Shown: one piece after another, positions 28,701-36,811 of the stretch
Position numbering within the stretch: the first letter of the stretch is position 1
Layout of the letters: each line of letters starts with the position of its first letter
From: Kosakonia quasisacchari
Lineage (GTDB): Bacteria > Pseudomonadota > Gammaproteobacteria > Enterobacterales > Enterobacteriaceae
Length of the DNA: 64,000 bases
Direction: 5' to 3'
NCBI RefSeq assembly: GCF_004331415.1
Contig: NZ_SJOP01000003.1
Coordinates: forward strand, 62,001-126,000
The notes under the pieces: model-generated
Databases searched by the model: none
What the model was told of the DNA's origin: nothing
The model's input: the letters and a program-made list of their open reading frames with translations, nothing else
Translations under genes and position numbers: made by a program

Positions 28701-31195
28701 AGCAACAACAACTGGTGGTGACCTGCCAGACTAACCATTGGTATGCCATTGACGATATGGCTTCCGGGAAATGGGTTAATGGGCTGACTGACCTTTTTTC
28801 CAGTGATGTTTACCTCTATTCCTCTGCACCAGAAACAGGGTTAACGCTGGAAGATCTCAGCCATTCCGGCGCGCCACTGGGTACGCCCGCCAGCCAGGCA
28901 TTTGCGGGTATGCAACAACAGTGGTATCTGGATGGCAATAATAGTGCCACGTCGGAACAACCCGCATTCCCACCGCGCGTTGCTTTTACCGAAACAGCGG
29001 TGCTGGATCAGGAGATGGTGGAAACGCTGAAAGAAGATTTCACCGATAGTGTTCTGAAACAGGCCGGTTATATCTGGTATGCGTACTTAAGTTGCTGGGT
29101 TGTACATCGGAACCTCACCACCTATAGCACGGCTGAACATTTCTGGTTGCCGCAGACTGTACGCGATTCGGAACTCACCGGTGCGATTACCCTGACGCGC
29201 GATGCGCACGACTGCGCGGTAACGAAAGTGGTGGATGCCGCCGGATTAACCACGCAAGCAGAGTATGACTGGCGATTCTTAACGCCGGTCAAACTCACCG
29301 ATGTGAACAACAATATCCAGCAGGTTACCCTTGATGGCTTAGGCCGTGTCACCAGCCTGCGCTTTAGTGGCACCGAGAATGGCGTAGCGGCCGGTTATAG
29401 CGAGGCGGACTTCGTGCCGCCAACGACCGTGGATCAGGCGCTGGCGCTAACACCGCCGCTACCGGTGGCGCAATGCCTGGTTTATGTGAGCGAGTGGACT
29501 TGGCTTAGCTATTTGAAACGCCCTCCTCATGTTTTGACGCTCACCACTGACCGTTATGATCAGGGGGAAGGCAGTGATGAGCAGCAGATCCGCCAGACGG
29601 TTCAATTCAGCGATGGGTTTGGACGCTTACTGCAATCCTCGGTTCGCTTTGAAGCCGGAGATGCCTGGAAGCGTTCGGTCGCTGGATTGCTGGTGACGGA
29701 AACGGCGCACACGGATACTCGTTGGGCGGTGAGCGGGCGTACCGAGTATGACAATAAAGGCCAGGTTATTCGCACTTATCAACCCTACTTTCTCAACAGT
29801 TGGGAATGGGTGGTGGACGACAGTGCGCGGGACGATCTGTATGCGGATACGCACTATTTCGATCCGCTCGGGCGGGAAAGAGAGGTGTTCACCGCCAAAG
29901 GCTATCAGCGGCGCACGCTTTATACGCCATGGTTTGTGGTCAGCGAAGATGAAAATGATCTTCTCGGCGTTAAGCCAGACTGGTGGATTGAGATAACCGT
30001 CGTTGCCAACAATGGCGTAGTCGGTGAAACGGCAGGCGACACCATCAAAGTTACAGCCTATGACCCCTATGGCGATCCGTTGGCCGGTAAAGTTGTAACA
30101 TTGAGCAGCGATAGCGACGTTAACATTGAACCGCTTACGCAGAGCACGGGTGAGGATGGTAGCGTAACGGCTGTCGTAACCAGTACTGTTGCCGGGCAAC
30201 ATACGGTGGACGCTACCTGCGATGGTCGTCGTGTTTCTGTAATGGTGACTTTCACGGCTGACGTTAATCACCTGAGCCCTACCTTGTCGACACTGGCAGC
30301 GAACCCTCCGTCTATCGACGAGTCGGGTTTAGGCATGTCAACCCTCACACTTATATTAAAAGATATTTATGGCAACCTGATCTCAGGGCAAAGCATTGAA
30401 CTTATCAGTAGCATGGCTGAGCTTATTTATTCTGCATTTAATGACAGAAAAAATGGTTCATATGACGCGACGATTGGTGGCAAAACCCGAGGTGATGCCA
30501 CCCTCACCGTGAAGGTTAATGGTAAGGTTCTTGAAGGTCTCTCGACGATTTTCCACATCTTACCTGTCGCTGAAGTGATGCCTAATAATACGAAGCTCTC
30601 GGTGAATGGATACGAGTTCTATCGAGGCAATAATTTCCCGGTAACGGGTATACTTGGCGCGAAATTCCAATTTTGGTTCAACGGAGCTGCATCAAACAAC
30701 AGCGGTTACCAGTGGTCAGTCGATCAACCGTGGGTGAGTATAGACAGTGACGCCAATGTCACTTTTATTGATACGCCGGACAGCACCAATAATACGGTGA
30801 CCATCACGGCTATCCCCATCGGCACAGGGACACCGAGGTATGTCTATACCTTTACCGTAAGTCAATGGTTTGTTACTGCGGGCGGGGCGCAAAAAAACTG
30901 GGCGGATGCTGACGCCTGGTGTAAGGAAAATGGTCTGGAGATGCCTTCCCGGGCCGATGTTATCTATTCTGTAGGGGCGCGACAGCGCGGGCCATACCTG
31001 TGGTCGGAATGGGGCGACTGTTCCCGGTATGCGAATGCAGGCGTTATTTCTAATTATCATTGCTGGGTAACCGATGTGGGGGATAATGGTGTTCATCGCA
31101 ACATCTCGCTGAATGATGGTGGTGAGTACGTTAACAACACCGGTGGGCTGACTGATGCAACAGGGTTGTATGTTGTCGGTAAAAAAGCGCTTTAG
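25727..31195 (+). CDS. Tc toxin B subunit fused to an invasin-like tail
   Basis: The protein has 1822 residues. Residues 1 to about 1411 are a normal TcB. They hold the SpvB-type N-terminus (SLPKGGGAITGLKGD, GMGWSVDPP), the propeller region with VCBS/FG-GAP-like stretches (LNGDGYMEWV, LADIDGSGTSDVI), the TcaC-type middle (ARHNFTYRSSAQFWL) and the closing YTPWFVVSEDEND motif, which lies near the C-terminus of ordinary TcB proteins. The frame then runs on without a stop. Residues about 1415-1510 and 1515-1615 resemble Big-1 Ig domains (GDTIKVTAYDPYGDPLAGKV, LTLILKDIYGNLISGQ). About 1711-1822 resemble the C-type-lectin tip of invasin/intimin (WADADAWCKENGLEMPS; cysteines 1732, 1765, 1779). It lies 52 bases after tcA. 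No TcC gene follows, and a terminator closes the unit. Confidence 0.92.
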   Translation: MQNTDIVRPETLSLPKGGGAITGLKGDVAGAGPDGANALSIPLTINPGRGYAPSLALSYHSRSGNGAFGMGWSVDPPAVRRRSKKGVPDYNEKDEFVGPNGEVIVSFLADDGTANIRSASTLLGIDLGGGFTVHRYRYRIESDFSRLEYWVSTETAGRDFWVQYTPDGQVLLYGNTQQARVSDPQAPENTAIWLMESSVSATGEQIYWMYRAEDETGCEAAETAAHPNVSVQRYLAAVCYGNRVAGRVLPGLTTTPALTDWLFVVLFDYGERTADVATPPAWVAPGSGDWACRQDCFSSWEYGFEVRTRRLCRQVLSYHFTGTLNGSTSENAPQLVTRLAIRYIESPMVTTLVGVSQSGLASDGTFTSLPETVFGWSTFEADTGQLEWPVTWQEREDLVNMNSQQPYQMVDLNGEGLAGILYQDSGAWWYRAPVRQTGDDADAVTWDEPTALPIIPALRDSGVLADLNGDGYMEWVVSSVGVNGYYSRTPERGWLNFTPLSAYPVEYLHPRAQLADVSGAGLADLVLIGPKSVRLYAGTGDGWEKALNVIQPTGVTLPVPGVDERVLVAFSDMAGSGQQHLVEIKKGSVRYWPNLGHGRFGAPITMAWWYVSWDFIPANIFLADIDGSGTSDVIIAVKEYLIIFINQSGNSFAAPFQFKLPEGVHYDNTCELHVADIQGLGIASLILTVPHPKPRHYVCNITSVKPWLLNHMNNYMGARHNFTYRSSAQFWLDEKQDAVTAGEPVPASYLPFPLHLLSRTDVTDEITGNHLVSTARYRGGAWDGKEREFRGFGYVELQDTDTLTSQGTTTEISQPSLTRNWFATGLSAVDDRLAQHWWSDDSGAFAHFSARFTRGYGDNEKPYTADESDDFWLRRGMKGLLVRSELYGMDGSDQQPIPYQVSESRPQVRLVAAKGEGIYPVVWPTIAETRTYIYERVSNDPQCSQQVTLSSDQNGLPLYSATVNYPRRTQPATSPYPDTLPHTLFDSSYDDQQQQLVVTCQTNHWYAIDDMASGKWVNGLTDLFSSDVYLYSSAPETGLTLEDLSHSGAPLGTPASQAFAGMQQQWYLDGNNSATSEQPAFPPRVAFTETAVLDQEMVETLKEDFTDSVLKQAGYIWYAYLSCWVVHRNLTTYSTAEHFWLPQTVRDSELTGAITLTRDAHDCAVTKVVDAAGLTTQAEYDWRFLTPVKLTDVNNNIQQVTLDGLGRVTSLRFSGTENGVAAGYSEADFVPPTTVDQALALTPPLPVAQCLVYVSEWTWLSYLKRPPHVLTLTTDRYDQGEGSDEQQIRQTVQFSDGFGRLLQSSVRFEAGDAWKRSVAGLLVTETAHTDTRWAVSGRTEYDNKGQVIRTYQPYFLNSWEWVVDDSARDDLYADTHYFDPLGREREVFTAKGYQRRTLYTPWFVVSEDENDLLGVKPDWWIEITVVANNGVVGETAGDTIKVTAYDPYGDPLAGKVVTLSSDSDVNIEPLTQSTGEDGSVTAVVTSTVAGQHTVDATCDGRRVSVMVTFTADVNHLSPTLSTLAANPPSIDESGLGMSTLTLILKDIYGNLISGQSIELISSMAELIYSAFNDRKNGSYDATIGGKTRGDATLTVKVNGKVLEGLSTIFHILPVAEVMPNNTKLSVNGYEFYRGNNFPVTGILGAKFQFWFNGAASNNSGYQWSVDQPWVSIDSDANVTFIDTPDSTNNTVTITAIPIGTGTPRYVYTFTVSQWFVTAGGAQKNWADADAWCKENGLEMPSRADVIYSVGARQRGPYLWSEWGDCSRYANAGVISNYHCWVTDVGDNGVHRNISLNDGGEYVNNTGGLTDATGLYVVGKKAL

Positions 31196-31210
31196 TTTTA
31201 AGTATCTTTA

Positions 31211-31240
31211 GCAAACGGCTCTGCGGAGCCGTTTGCGGTT
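31211..31240 (+). terminator. Terminator of the Tc locus
   Basis: A perfect 11-bp stem (31211-31221 with 31226-31236) with a TGCG loop is followed by GGTTTT. It lies 15 bases past the TcB stop and marks the end of the toxin transcript. Confidence 0.8.
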
Positions 31241-31322
31241 TTATGCATTTTGCCGTCAGTGCGAGTAATCAACAGTCCCGTATAAAACCTGCCACGATGT
31301 TCACTGACCATTGAGGAACTCT

Positions 31323-31682
31323 GTGAATACGCGAAAACCGATGCTAACCAACCTGTTACGTGATTTTCCGGCTGCTGCAAGCGTGGGCGAGGCAGAGACG
31401 TTTGAGGATCTGCTCTCGCGCCCCGATGTGAAAATCGAGCGCATTATCTCCACCGGGCAGGCCAGCCCGCCGGATTTCTGGTACTGCCAGCCGCAAAGCG
31501 AATGGGTGCTGGTAGTGCAAGGCGCTGCGGGTTTACAACTGGAAGGTGAAGAGGAAGAACGTGTGTTAAACGTCGGCGATTTCGTCAATATTCCTGCGCG
31601 ATGCCGTCATCGTGTGAACTGGACGCAGGCCGAGCCGCCGACCATATGGCTGGCGATTCACTACGCATACCCGGAAACATAA
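31323..31682 (+). CDS. Small cupin-domain protein
   Basis: This 119-residue protein has one cupin barrel. Recognisable parts are VLVVQGAAGLQLEGEE, the second motif GDFVNIPARCRHRV (about 88-101) and the closing strand. The histidine in the second motif could bind a metal, but the first motif lacks the usual His pair, so catalysis is uncertain. The GTG at 31323 has TGAGGA six bases upstream and starts the protein at Met-Asn-Thr-Arg; an in-frame TTG at 31311 is less likely. It stands alone between the Tc locus and the converging phosphatase gene. The 190 bases after it hold an imperfect hairpin (31834-31852) and nothing else I can name. Confidence 0.75.
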   Translation: MNTRKPMLTNLLRDFPAAASVGEAETFEDLLSRPDVKIERIISTGQASPPDFWYCQPQSEWVLVVQGAAGLQLEGEEEERVLNVGDFVNIPARCRHRVNWTQAEPPTIWLAIHYAYPET

Positions 31683-31874
31683 CGGTGCGCGTAAACCGTT
31701 TTATTGCTCATTGAAAAGTTGTCCGCTCAATGTGGTTCTCAACAGGCTTTAGCGTTGCATTGCATGGATGGCAACTCACAGGGCAGACACGCTTTTTGAC
31801 GATATTGCTGCACCCCTGAAAGCGCCATCAGTACCGCCTTCGACGAAGGCGGATTGTGACGTATCAAACCGGGT

Positions 31875-32642
31875 TTAACCGTTTGGCAGCAACACGGGTT
31901 GCAGACGCTGCCACACTTGCGGCGTTGCCGCCCAGGCGTTATTGCCCTTCGTCAGCCCGTTGTTGGCAAGAAAATCGTTATGCATGCCGCCCGCTTCTTT
32001 AATAATCACCAGCCCCGCCAGCGCATCCCAACTGTGCAGGTGCGCTTCGAAATAACCATGCACCTGGCCGGCGGCAACGTGCGCCAGCATTAATGCGCCC
32101 GCACCAAAACGACGATGCTCCACGCCATGTTCAAACAACGTCTCGATGGTTTGCGTATATTCGCGCGCTGTAGTGCGGCTGGAGCGGCCAATGCCGAGCA
32201 CTACCGCGTCGGCATCCGGCTCGGTTAGGGTTAAGCGTTTGTCATTTAAAAACGCGCCTTTGCCGCTTTCGGCGAAGAAAAACTCGTTGCGATCCGGGGC
32301 GTAAATCACCCCCAGTTTGATGGCATCGTCGCGCACGTAAGCGACGGAAATGCACCAGTAATCCATGCCGAGAATAAAGTTAGTGGTGCCATCAATCGGG
32401 TCGATAACCCATACGCCGTCGCTGCCCGGCTCCAGCCCGCGCTCTTCGCCGAGCAGGCCGTCCTGCGGGCGTTCGGCTTTCAGCCAGGCGCGCAGCTCGG
32501 TTTCGACATACACATCCGCCTGGGAGACAAAATCCTGGCGGCCTTTTTGTTCGATGGTCAGCCCGTTATCACGAAGCTGTTTCGCCTCCTGACCGAGACG
32601 ACGAATCAGCGCGCACAGCGCCTGGGTAAACTCTTCTGTCAT
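31875..32642 (-). CDS. Inositol-monophosphatase-family phosphatase
   Basis: This 255-residue enzyme is of the Mg2+-dependent, Li+-sensitive phosphatase fold (SuhB/CysQ/IMPase). The metal-binding motifs are present: GEE near 66-68, WVIDPIDGTTNF near 78-90, and the C-terminal WDALAG. It should remove phosphate from a small phosphorylated polyol, sugar or nucleotide. It is the last gene of a minus-strand trio (metallo-hydrolase, LacI regulator, phosphatase), starting 10 bases after the regulator stop. I chose the ATG at 32642, which has AAGAG upstream; a TTG at 32660 would overlap the regulator stop. It is not backbone suhB, which lies elsewhere in enterobacteria. The substrate is probably linked to the neighbouring importer. 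Confidence 0.85.
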   Translation of the reverse strand: MTEEFTQALCALIRRLGQEAKQLRDNGLTIEQKGRQDFVSQADVYVETELRAWLKAERPQDGLLGEERGLEPGSDGVWVIDPIDGTTNFILGMDYWCISVAYVRDDAIKLGVIYAPDRNEFFFAESGKGAFLNDKRLTLTEPDADAVVLGIGRSSRTTAREYTQTIETLFEHGVEHRRFGAGALMLAHVAAGQVHGYFEAHLHSWDALAGLVIIKEAGGMHNDFLANNGLTKGNNAWAATPQVWQRLQPVLLPNG

Positions 32643-32652
32643 ATCTGGACTC

Positions 32653-33675
32653 TTAGCCAATCTGTGGCGATGTTTGTCGGTGGATCAGTTTCACCTTAAC
32701 CCACTCAACGCGGGAAGGCTGTAAAGGATTTTTCGCCCGCTCCAGCAAACGCGTCAGCGCCCGGTTCGCAATCTCCGCCACATCCTGATGCAGCGTGGTT
32801 AACTGGTAGCTGAACTGGCCGCTCTGCGGCGTGTTATCAAAACCTATCAGGTGAAAATCGGCTGGCGCGGATTTGCCGCGCTGGCGCATGCCGTCGAGAA
32901 AACCACAGGCTAGCTGCGCGTTGGCGCAAAATATGCCCTCCGGCAGATCAGCATCGCTCTCCTGCGCGGCCTGAAAACCGCCGTCGTAACCCTCTTCGCG
33001 CGCGTCAAACCAACGTACCTGCTGCTGAGTATCCACGCCGAGTTGCTGCAACGCCTGGAAAAAAGCCTCGCCGCGCTGAATACCCGCCCAGGTCGATCCG
33101 CAATTGTTGAGCCAGCCGAAACGGCGGCAGCCGGAGTGATAAAGCTGTTCAGCGGCCTGGCGCGCGCCGGAAACGTTGTCGGAACAGACGAAATCGACCA
33201 ACGGAATATCCGGGTGGCGGTTGATGCCGACGACCGGAATACGCTGGCTGACGCACTCGTTAACAATCGCTTCTGGCGGTTGGCCGGAGGTGACGATCAC
33301 ACCGGAAACGCGAAACTGGGTAAAACGGCGCAGTGTAGTGACCAAATCCTGCTCGCCGGTGATCTCCGTGACCAGCGCCTGGTAACCACGGCGCTGAATT
33401 TCATGCAGCAAGCCTTCCAGCAGATGGCTGCGAAACGGGTCGCCAATGCGCGCGACAATCACGCCAATTAAGTGGCTGCGCTGGCGGTTAAGTCCTTGAG
33501 CGAGGAAATTGACCTGGTAGCCAAGCTCCTGCGCGGCGCGCAGCACTTTCTCTTTGGTGGCGGGCGAAATGCTGCCGTTGCTGCTGAGTGCGCGTGACAC
33601 CACTGCGCGGGACACGCCCGCGCGCTTCGCCACGTCTTCGGCGGTTACTGCTTGTTTGCGTAACGTCTGGCTCAC
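32653..33675 (-). CDS. LacI-family transcriptional regulator
   Basis: The 340-residue protein has an N-terminal LacI helix-turn-helix (TAEDVAKRAGVSRAVVSRALS, about 11-31), the hinge helix near 45-62, and a periplasmic-binding-protein-type effector domain (about 65-330) with LIGVIVARIGDPF and FDNTPQSGQFSYQLTTLHQD. It lies in the middle of the trio, overlapping the metallo-hydrolase stop by four bases. It very likely represses the divergent importer operon. The perfect 16-bp palindrome at 34535-34550, just before that operon, is the candidate operator. The effector is probably the imported compound. Confidence 0.9.
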   Translation of the reverse strand: MSQTLRKQAVTAEDVAKRAGVSRAVVSRALSSNGSISPATKEKVLRAAQELGYQVNFLAQGLNRQRSHLIGVIVARIGDPFRSHLLEGLLHEIQRRGYQALVTEITGEQDLVTTLRRFTQFRVSGVIVTSGQPPEAIVNECVSQRIPVVGINRHPDIPLVDFVCSDNVSGARQAAEQLYHSGCRRFGWLNNCGSTWAGIQRGEAFFQALQQLGVDTQQQVRWFDAREEGYDGGFQAAQESDADLPEGIFCANAQLACGFLDGMRQRGKSAPADFHLIGFDNTPQSGQFSYQLTTLHQDVAEIANRALTRLLERAKNPLQPSRVEWVKVKLIHRQTSPQIG

Positions 33676-34430
33676 ACTTTCCCCTCCGCGCGGCTGCTGA
33701 GATCGGTGGCGAAACCATCATGGCTGAGAAACAAACCCGGATACGGCGTGCAAGCCTGCTCAATCGCGGGCAAGGCGGCGTCGTTGCAGTGGTACAACCC
33801 CAGGCGCGGTAAGCGCAATTGTTCGAACAGCGCGAGGCAGCCGGGGAAATCGCCGTGCGAGGCGTCATTGGGCAATGCTGTTGCCGAAGCGCACTCCTGA
33901 AACGCCAGGCAGGCGTTGTGCATCAGCGCGATGCTTTCCGGTGTTGGACGTCCGTCGCCACTGTAGAACAGCGTGTGGCCGTCTGCCTCGATTCGCAGGG
34001 CGAGATTAGGCAGCTCATGGTGCGTAAACGCGGTGCGCATGTGCCAGCCTTGCCACTGCCATTCGGCTTCGCTGTCGCGCCATTCGATATCGAAACAGAG
34101 GTCGTTTGCCGGCCAGTTAGCGAGGCTCGCCAGTTTTATCAGCACCGGTCGCTGCTCGCGCAGCGACCAGATGATCAGCGGCTTACGGCGCTGAAAACTT
34201 TTCCAGTAATTCAACAGCGCCGTCAGCCCGGTGCAGTGATCCGGGTGAACGTGGGTGAAGTAAATGGCATCAATGTCGTTCACGTCGCCGCCACGCTGCC
34301 AGAGCGCGCGCGGGATTGTCGGGCCACAGTCGATCAGCAACTGGCGGTTTTCGTTATCAATAACGCGGATCGCCGAGGTGTTTTGCTGCAATGAGAAGGC
34401 GCTACCACAGCCCAGAACATCTATTTTCAT
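33672..34430 (-). CDS. Metallo-beta-lactamase-fold hydrolase, RNase Z/PhnP-like
   Basis: This 252-residue protein opens with the beta-strand MKIDVLGCGSA and carries the zinc motif THVHPDH (His60, His62, Asp64, His65), then FTHHELPNLALRIE, YSGDGRPTPES and a late YHCND. This pattern fits the RNase Z, PhnP and arylsulfatase-like branch, whose members cleave phosphodiesters or cyclic phosphates. It lacks the extra zinc-binding cysteines near the N-terminus of E. coli PhnP. It is the first gene of the minus-strand trio and divergent from the ABC importer. A role in opening an imported phosphodiester before the IMPase-like enzyme removes phosphate is plausible but inferred. Confidence 0.82.
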   Translation of the reverse strand: MKIDVLGCGSAFSLQQNTSAIRVIDNENRQLLIDCGPTIPRALWQRGGDVNDIDAIYFTHVHPDHCTGLTALLNYWKSFQRRKPLIIWSLREQRPVLIKLASLANWPANDLCFDIEWRDSEAEWQWQGWHMRTAFTHHELPNLALRIEADGHTLFYSGDGRPTPESIALMHNACLAFQECASATALPNDASHGDFPGCLALFEQLRLPRLGLYHCNDAALPAIEQACTPYPGLFLSHDGFATDLSSRAEGKV

Positions 34431-34534
34431 TTCGCTCCACCAAAATTATTGCGCACTTAATCAAACTGTCACAAATAGACGACAAAGTAGGCTCACATAA
34501 TGTCGGTGCAAAGTTGCATTTTTTTTACAAATAA

Positions 34535-34550
34535 ATGAACACGTGTTCAT
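34535..34550. promoter_or_regulatory. Perfect 16-bp palindrome, candidate LacI-type operator
   Basis: ATGAACACGTGTTCAT is a perfect inverted repeat centred on CG, the usual architecture of LacI-family operators. It lies 33 bases before the importer ATPase start and about 105 bases before the start of the divergent trio that encodes a LacI-family regulator. A poly-T tract and possible promoter elements precede it. Confidence 0.7.
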
Positions 34551-34582
34551 CGATGAAAGAAAAGTTGAAGAAAGGAACGCCC

Positions 34583-35566
34583 GTGAGTTATTTACAGATT
34601 GAAAAACTGAAAATTGGCTATGGCGAAAATATCGTTCTTCACGATATTCATCTCGCTGTGGAAAAGGGCGAAATGATTGCGCTACTTGGGCCGTCTGGTT
34701 GCGGAAAAACGACGCTACTCAATGCGTTATGTGGTTTTATTCCGGTGCGTTCTGGTGGTGTTTCCGTTAATGGTCGGGATATTACTCATAGCACGCCGGA
34801 GCAGCGAAATATTACGATGGTGTTTCAGAGTTACGCCTTATGGCCGCATTTTACCGTCGCACAAAATATTGGTTATGGCTTGAAAGTCCGTCGCGTTAAA
34901 AAAGAGGCGATTGCGCAACGTGTGCAGGAATTATTAAAAATCGTCAACCTTGAAAATTATACGGATATAAAAGTGACGGCGCTTTCCGGCGGCCAGCGTC
35001 AGCGCGTGGCGCTGGCGCGCGCATTAGCCATTGAGCCGGATGTGCTGGTGCTGGATGAGCCGCTGTCGAACCTGGACGCCAAAGTGCGCCTCAACGTGCG
35101 CCATGAGATCAAAGCGCTGCAAAAAAAGCTCGGTTTCACCTCGTTAATCGTCACGCACGATCAACAAGAGGCACTGGTGATGGCCGACAGAATTGCGGTG
35201 CTGAATAACGGGCGCATCGAACAAATGGGGACGCCGGAAGATATTTATCACCGCCCGGCAACGCCGTTTGTCGCGGATTTTATGGGCGCGGATAACTGCA
35301 TGACGCGGGCTGATGCGGGCGGGGAAACGCTCTATTTCCGCAGTTCAGACGTCAATATGCACCACCCGTTAACGCAGCCGGAACAGCCGGGGCTGGTACT
35401 GGATGGCGTGGTGGAGGAGAGCGCGTTTCTCGGCCATCAGTATCGCCATAGCGTGCGCTGCAACGGGCAGATTTTTCTCGCGGATTCCACGCAGTTCTGG
35501 CCTGCCCGAACGCCTGTGATTTTGCATGTGCCGGAAACGGCGCTGCATGTTTTTGCCAACACGTAG
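34583..35566 (+). CDS. ABC transporter ATPase (PotA/UgpC type)
   Basis: This 327-residue ATPase drives the binding-protein-dependent importer encoded downstream. It has Walker A GPSGCGKTT near 36-44, Q-loop MVFQSYALWPH, signature LSGGQRQR, Walker B VLVLDEPLSNLD, switch His in IVTHDQQEA, and a C-terminal TOBE-like domain (about 240-327). The GTG at 34583 has AAGGA at good spacing. A longer in-frame start at 34535 overlaps the operator palindrome and is less likely. It is the first gene of the operon: ATPase, binding protein, two permeases. Confidence 0.9.
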   Translation: MSYLQIEKLKIGYGENIVLHDIHLAVEKGEMIALLGPSGCGKTTLLNALCGFIPVRSGGVSVNGRDITHSTPEQRNITMVFQSYALWPHFTVAQNIGYGLKVRRVKKEAIAQRVQELLKIVNLENYTDIKVTALSGGQRQRVALARALAIEPDVLVLDEPLSNLDAKVRLNVRHEIKALQKKLGFTSLIVTHDQQEALVMADRIAVLNNGRIEQMGTPEDIYHRPATPFVADFMGADNCMTRADAGGETLYFRSSDVNMHHPLTQPEQPGLVLDGVVEESAFLGHQYRHSVRCNGQIFLADSTQFWPARTPVILHVPETALHVFANT

Positions 35567-35604
35567 TCGTGCCAAACAACACACTCTTTTCCTGGGGATA
35601 CATC

Positions 35605-36750
35605 ATGTCTGTAAAAACGAAACTTGCTGTCATCGCCGCACTCTGTTTGGGTGCAGTACACACCGCCAGCGCCGAAACGGTACTCAATGTGGCGACGGCC
35701 GGCGATCAAAATATGGTCGACTACGTTAAAACCTGGCTGGGGCCAAAGTTTGAAGCCGCCCATCCAGGCGTGAAAGTGCAGGTGATTGGCACCGGGCCGG
35801 GCGATGCTGGCTCGAACAAGATTGTCGAAAAACTGACGGCGCAACAGCAGAGCGGCGCGAAAAACTGGGACATTGACGTCGCGGTAGTGCACCAGGCGGC
35901 GGGTGGTCAACTGGTGGAAAAAGGGCTGCTGGATAAATACCGCCACGCCATTAACACCGGCTCGATGGTCACGGCGGAGAACGCCAAAAACGCGCTGGGC
36001 GTTAACGTGGATGGCTACGTGATGCCGATGTTTTTAAGCCAGACGGCTATCGCGTATAACAGCGAGTTGATTAAAACACCGCCGAAATCCTACGACGAAC
36101 TGGTGCAGTGGTCGCAGAAAAACCCGAAAGCCTTTGGCTATAACGGCATTAAAAACGGCATGTCCGGCGTCAGCTTCGTGGTCGGCTGGATTTACGCTTA
36201 TGGCACCGATGCGGCCCGTCTTTCCGCGCTGCCGTATGACAAAAGCGTAGAAAAAACCTGGGGCCAGGCGTTCGCCAAACTGAAAGAATTCAACAAAAAC
36301 GTCACTTTCACGCCGGGTAACGCCGGAACGCTGGATATGCTTAGCCGCGGCGAAATCACTATGGGGCCGGTGTGGGTCGATATGTTCTATAGCTGGAAAG
36401 ATCAAGGCAAAGTGCCGCCGTCGATCAAACTGGCGTTAATCTCCCCGGGGATGCCGGGCCAGCCGATGTATTACGTCGTTCCGGCACATGCGGCGCAGGC
36501 CAAACTGGCGCAGGCGTTTATTGCGCTGGCAACCAGCCCGGACGTGCAGGCGCAGGGCATTGTGAAGCAGTTCAACTGGTATCCGGGTATTGACGCGAAA
36601 TACGTGAAAGAGAAGCTGGACGCCGCCACCTGGCAGAAATTATTTGCGGAAATCTCGCCGGATGATTTAGCCAAATATGGCAAAAGCTTCCCGATCACGC
36701 CGTACTTTGACGATATCAAAGAGGGCTACGAGAGCCAGGTTTCTAACTGA
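35605..36750 (+). CDS. Periplasmic solute-binding protein (family 1 type)
   Basis: The protein has 381 residues with a clear Sec signal peptide (hydrophobic core LAVIAALCLGAVHTA, cut after ASA near residue 23). The mature part looks like a family-1 extracellular binding protein: ETVLNVATAGDQNM, WDIDVAVVHQAAGGQLVEKGLLDKY, AIAYNSELIKTPPKSYDELV. Relatives bind polyols, glycerol-phosphates, polyamines, iron or phosphonates, so the ligand cannot be read from the sequence. GGGGA precedes the ATG at 35605. It is followed by an intra-operon hairpin terminator, a common way to make more binding protein than permease. Confidence 0.88.
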   Translation: MSVKTKLAVIAALCLGAVHTASAETVLNVATAGDQNMVDYVKTWLGPKFEAAHPGVKVQVIGTGPGDAGSNKIVEKLTAQQQSGAKNWDIDVAVVHQAAGGQLVEKGLLDKYRHAINTGSMVTAENAKNALGVNVDGYVMPMFLSQTAIAYNSELIKTPPKSYDELVQWSQKNPKAFGYNGIKNGMSGVSFVVGWIYAYGTDAARLSALPYDKSVEKTWGQAFAKLKEFNKNVTFTPGNAGTLDMLSRGEITMGPVWVDMFYSWKDQGKVPPSIKLALISPGMPGQPMYYVVPAHAAQAKLAQAFIALATSPDVQAQGIVKQFNWYPGIDAKYVKEKLDAATWQKLFAEISPDDLAKYGKSFPITPYFDDIKEGYESQVSN

Positions 36751-36760
36751 GTGACGGATG

Positions 36761-36789
36761 TGCCTGGGCATTTCGCCCGGGCATTTTTT
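36761..36789 (+). terminator. Intra-operon attenuator between binding protein and permease
   Basis: A 9-bp stem with one G-T pair (36761-36769 with 36775-36783) is followed by TTTTTT. It lies between co-directed genes of the same importer, so it probably attenuates the permease genes rather than ending the operon. Confidence 0.8.
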
Positions 36790-36811
36790 GCTGTGATTAT
36801 TCAGGTTCACC

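Noticed and set aside
31834..31852. Perfect 8-bp hairpin before the IMPase-like gene end
   Set aside because: There is no T-run on either strand, so I do not call it a terminator; it may be an isolated palindrome.
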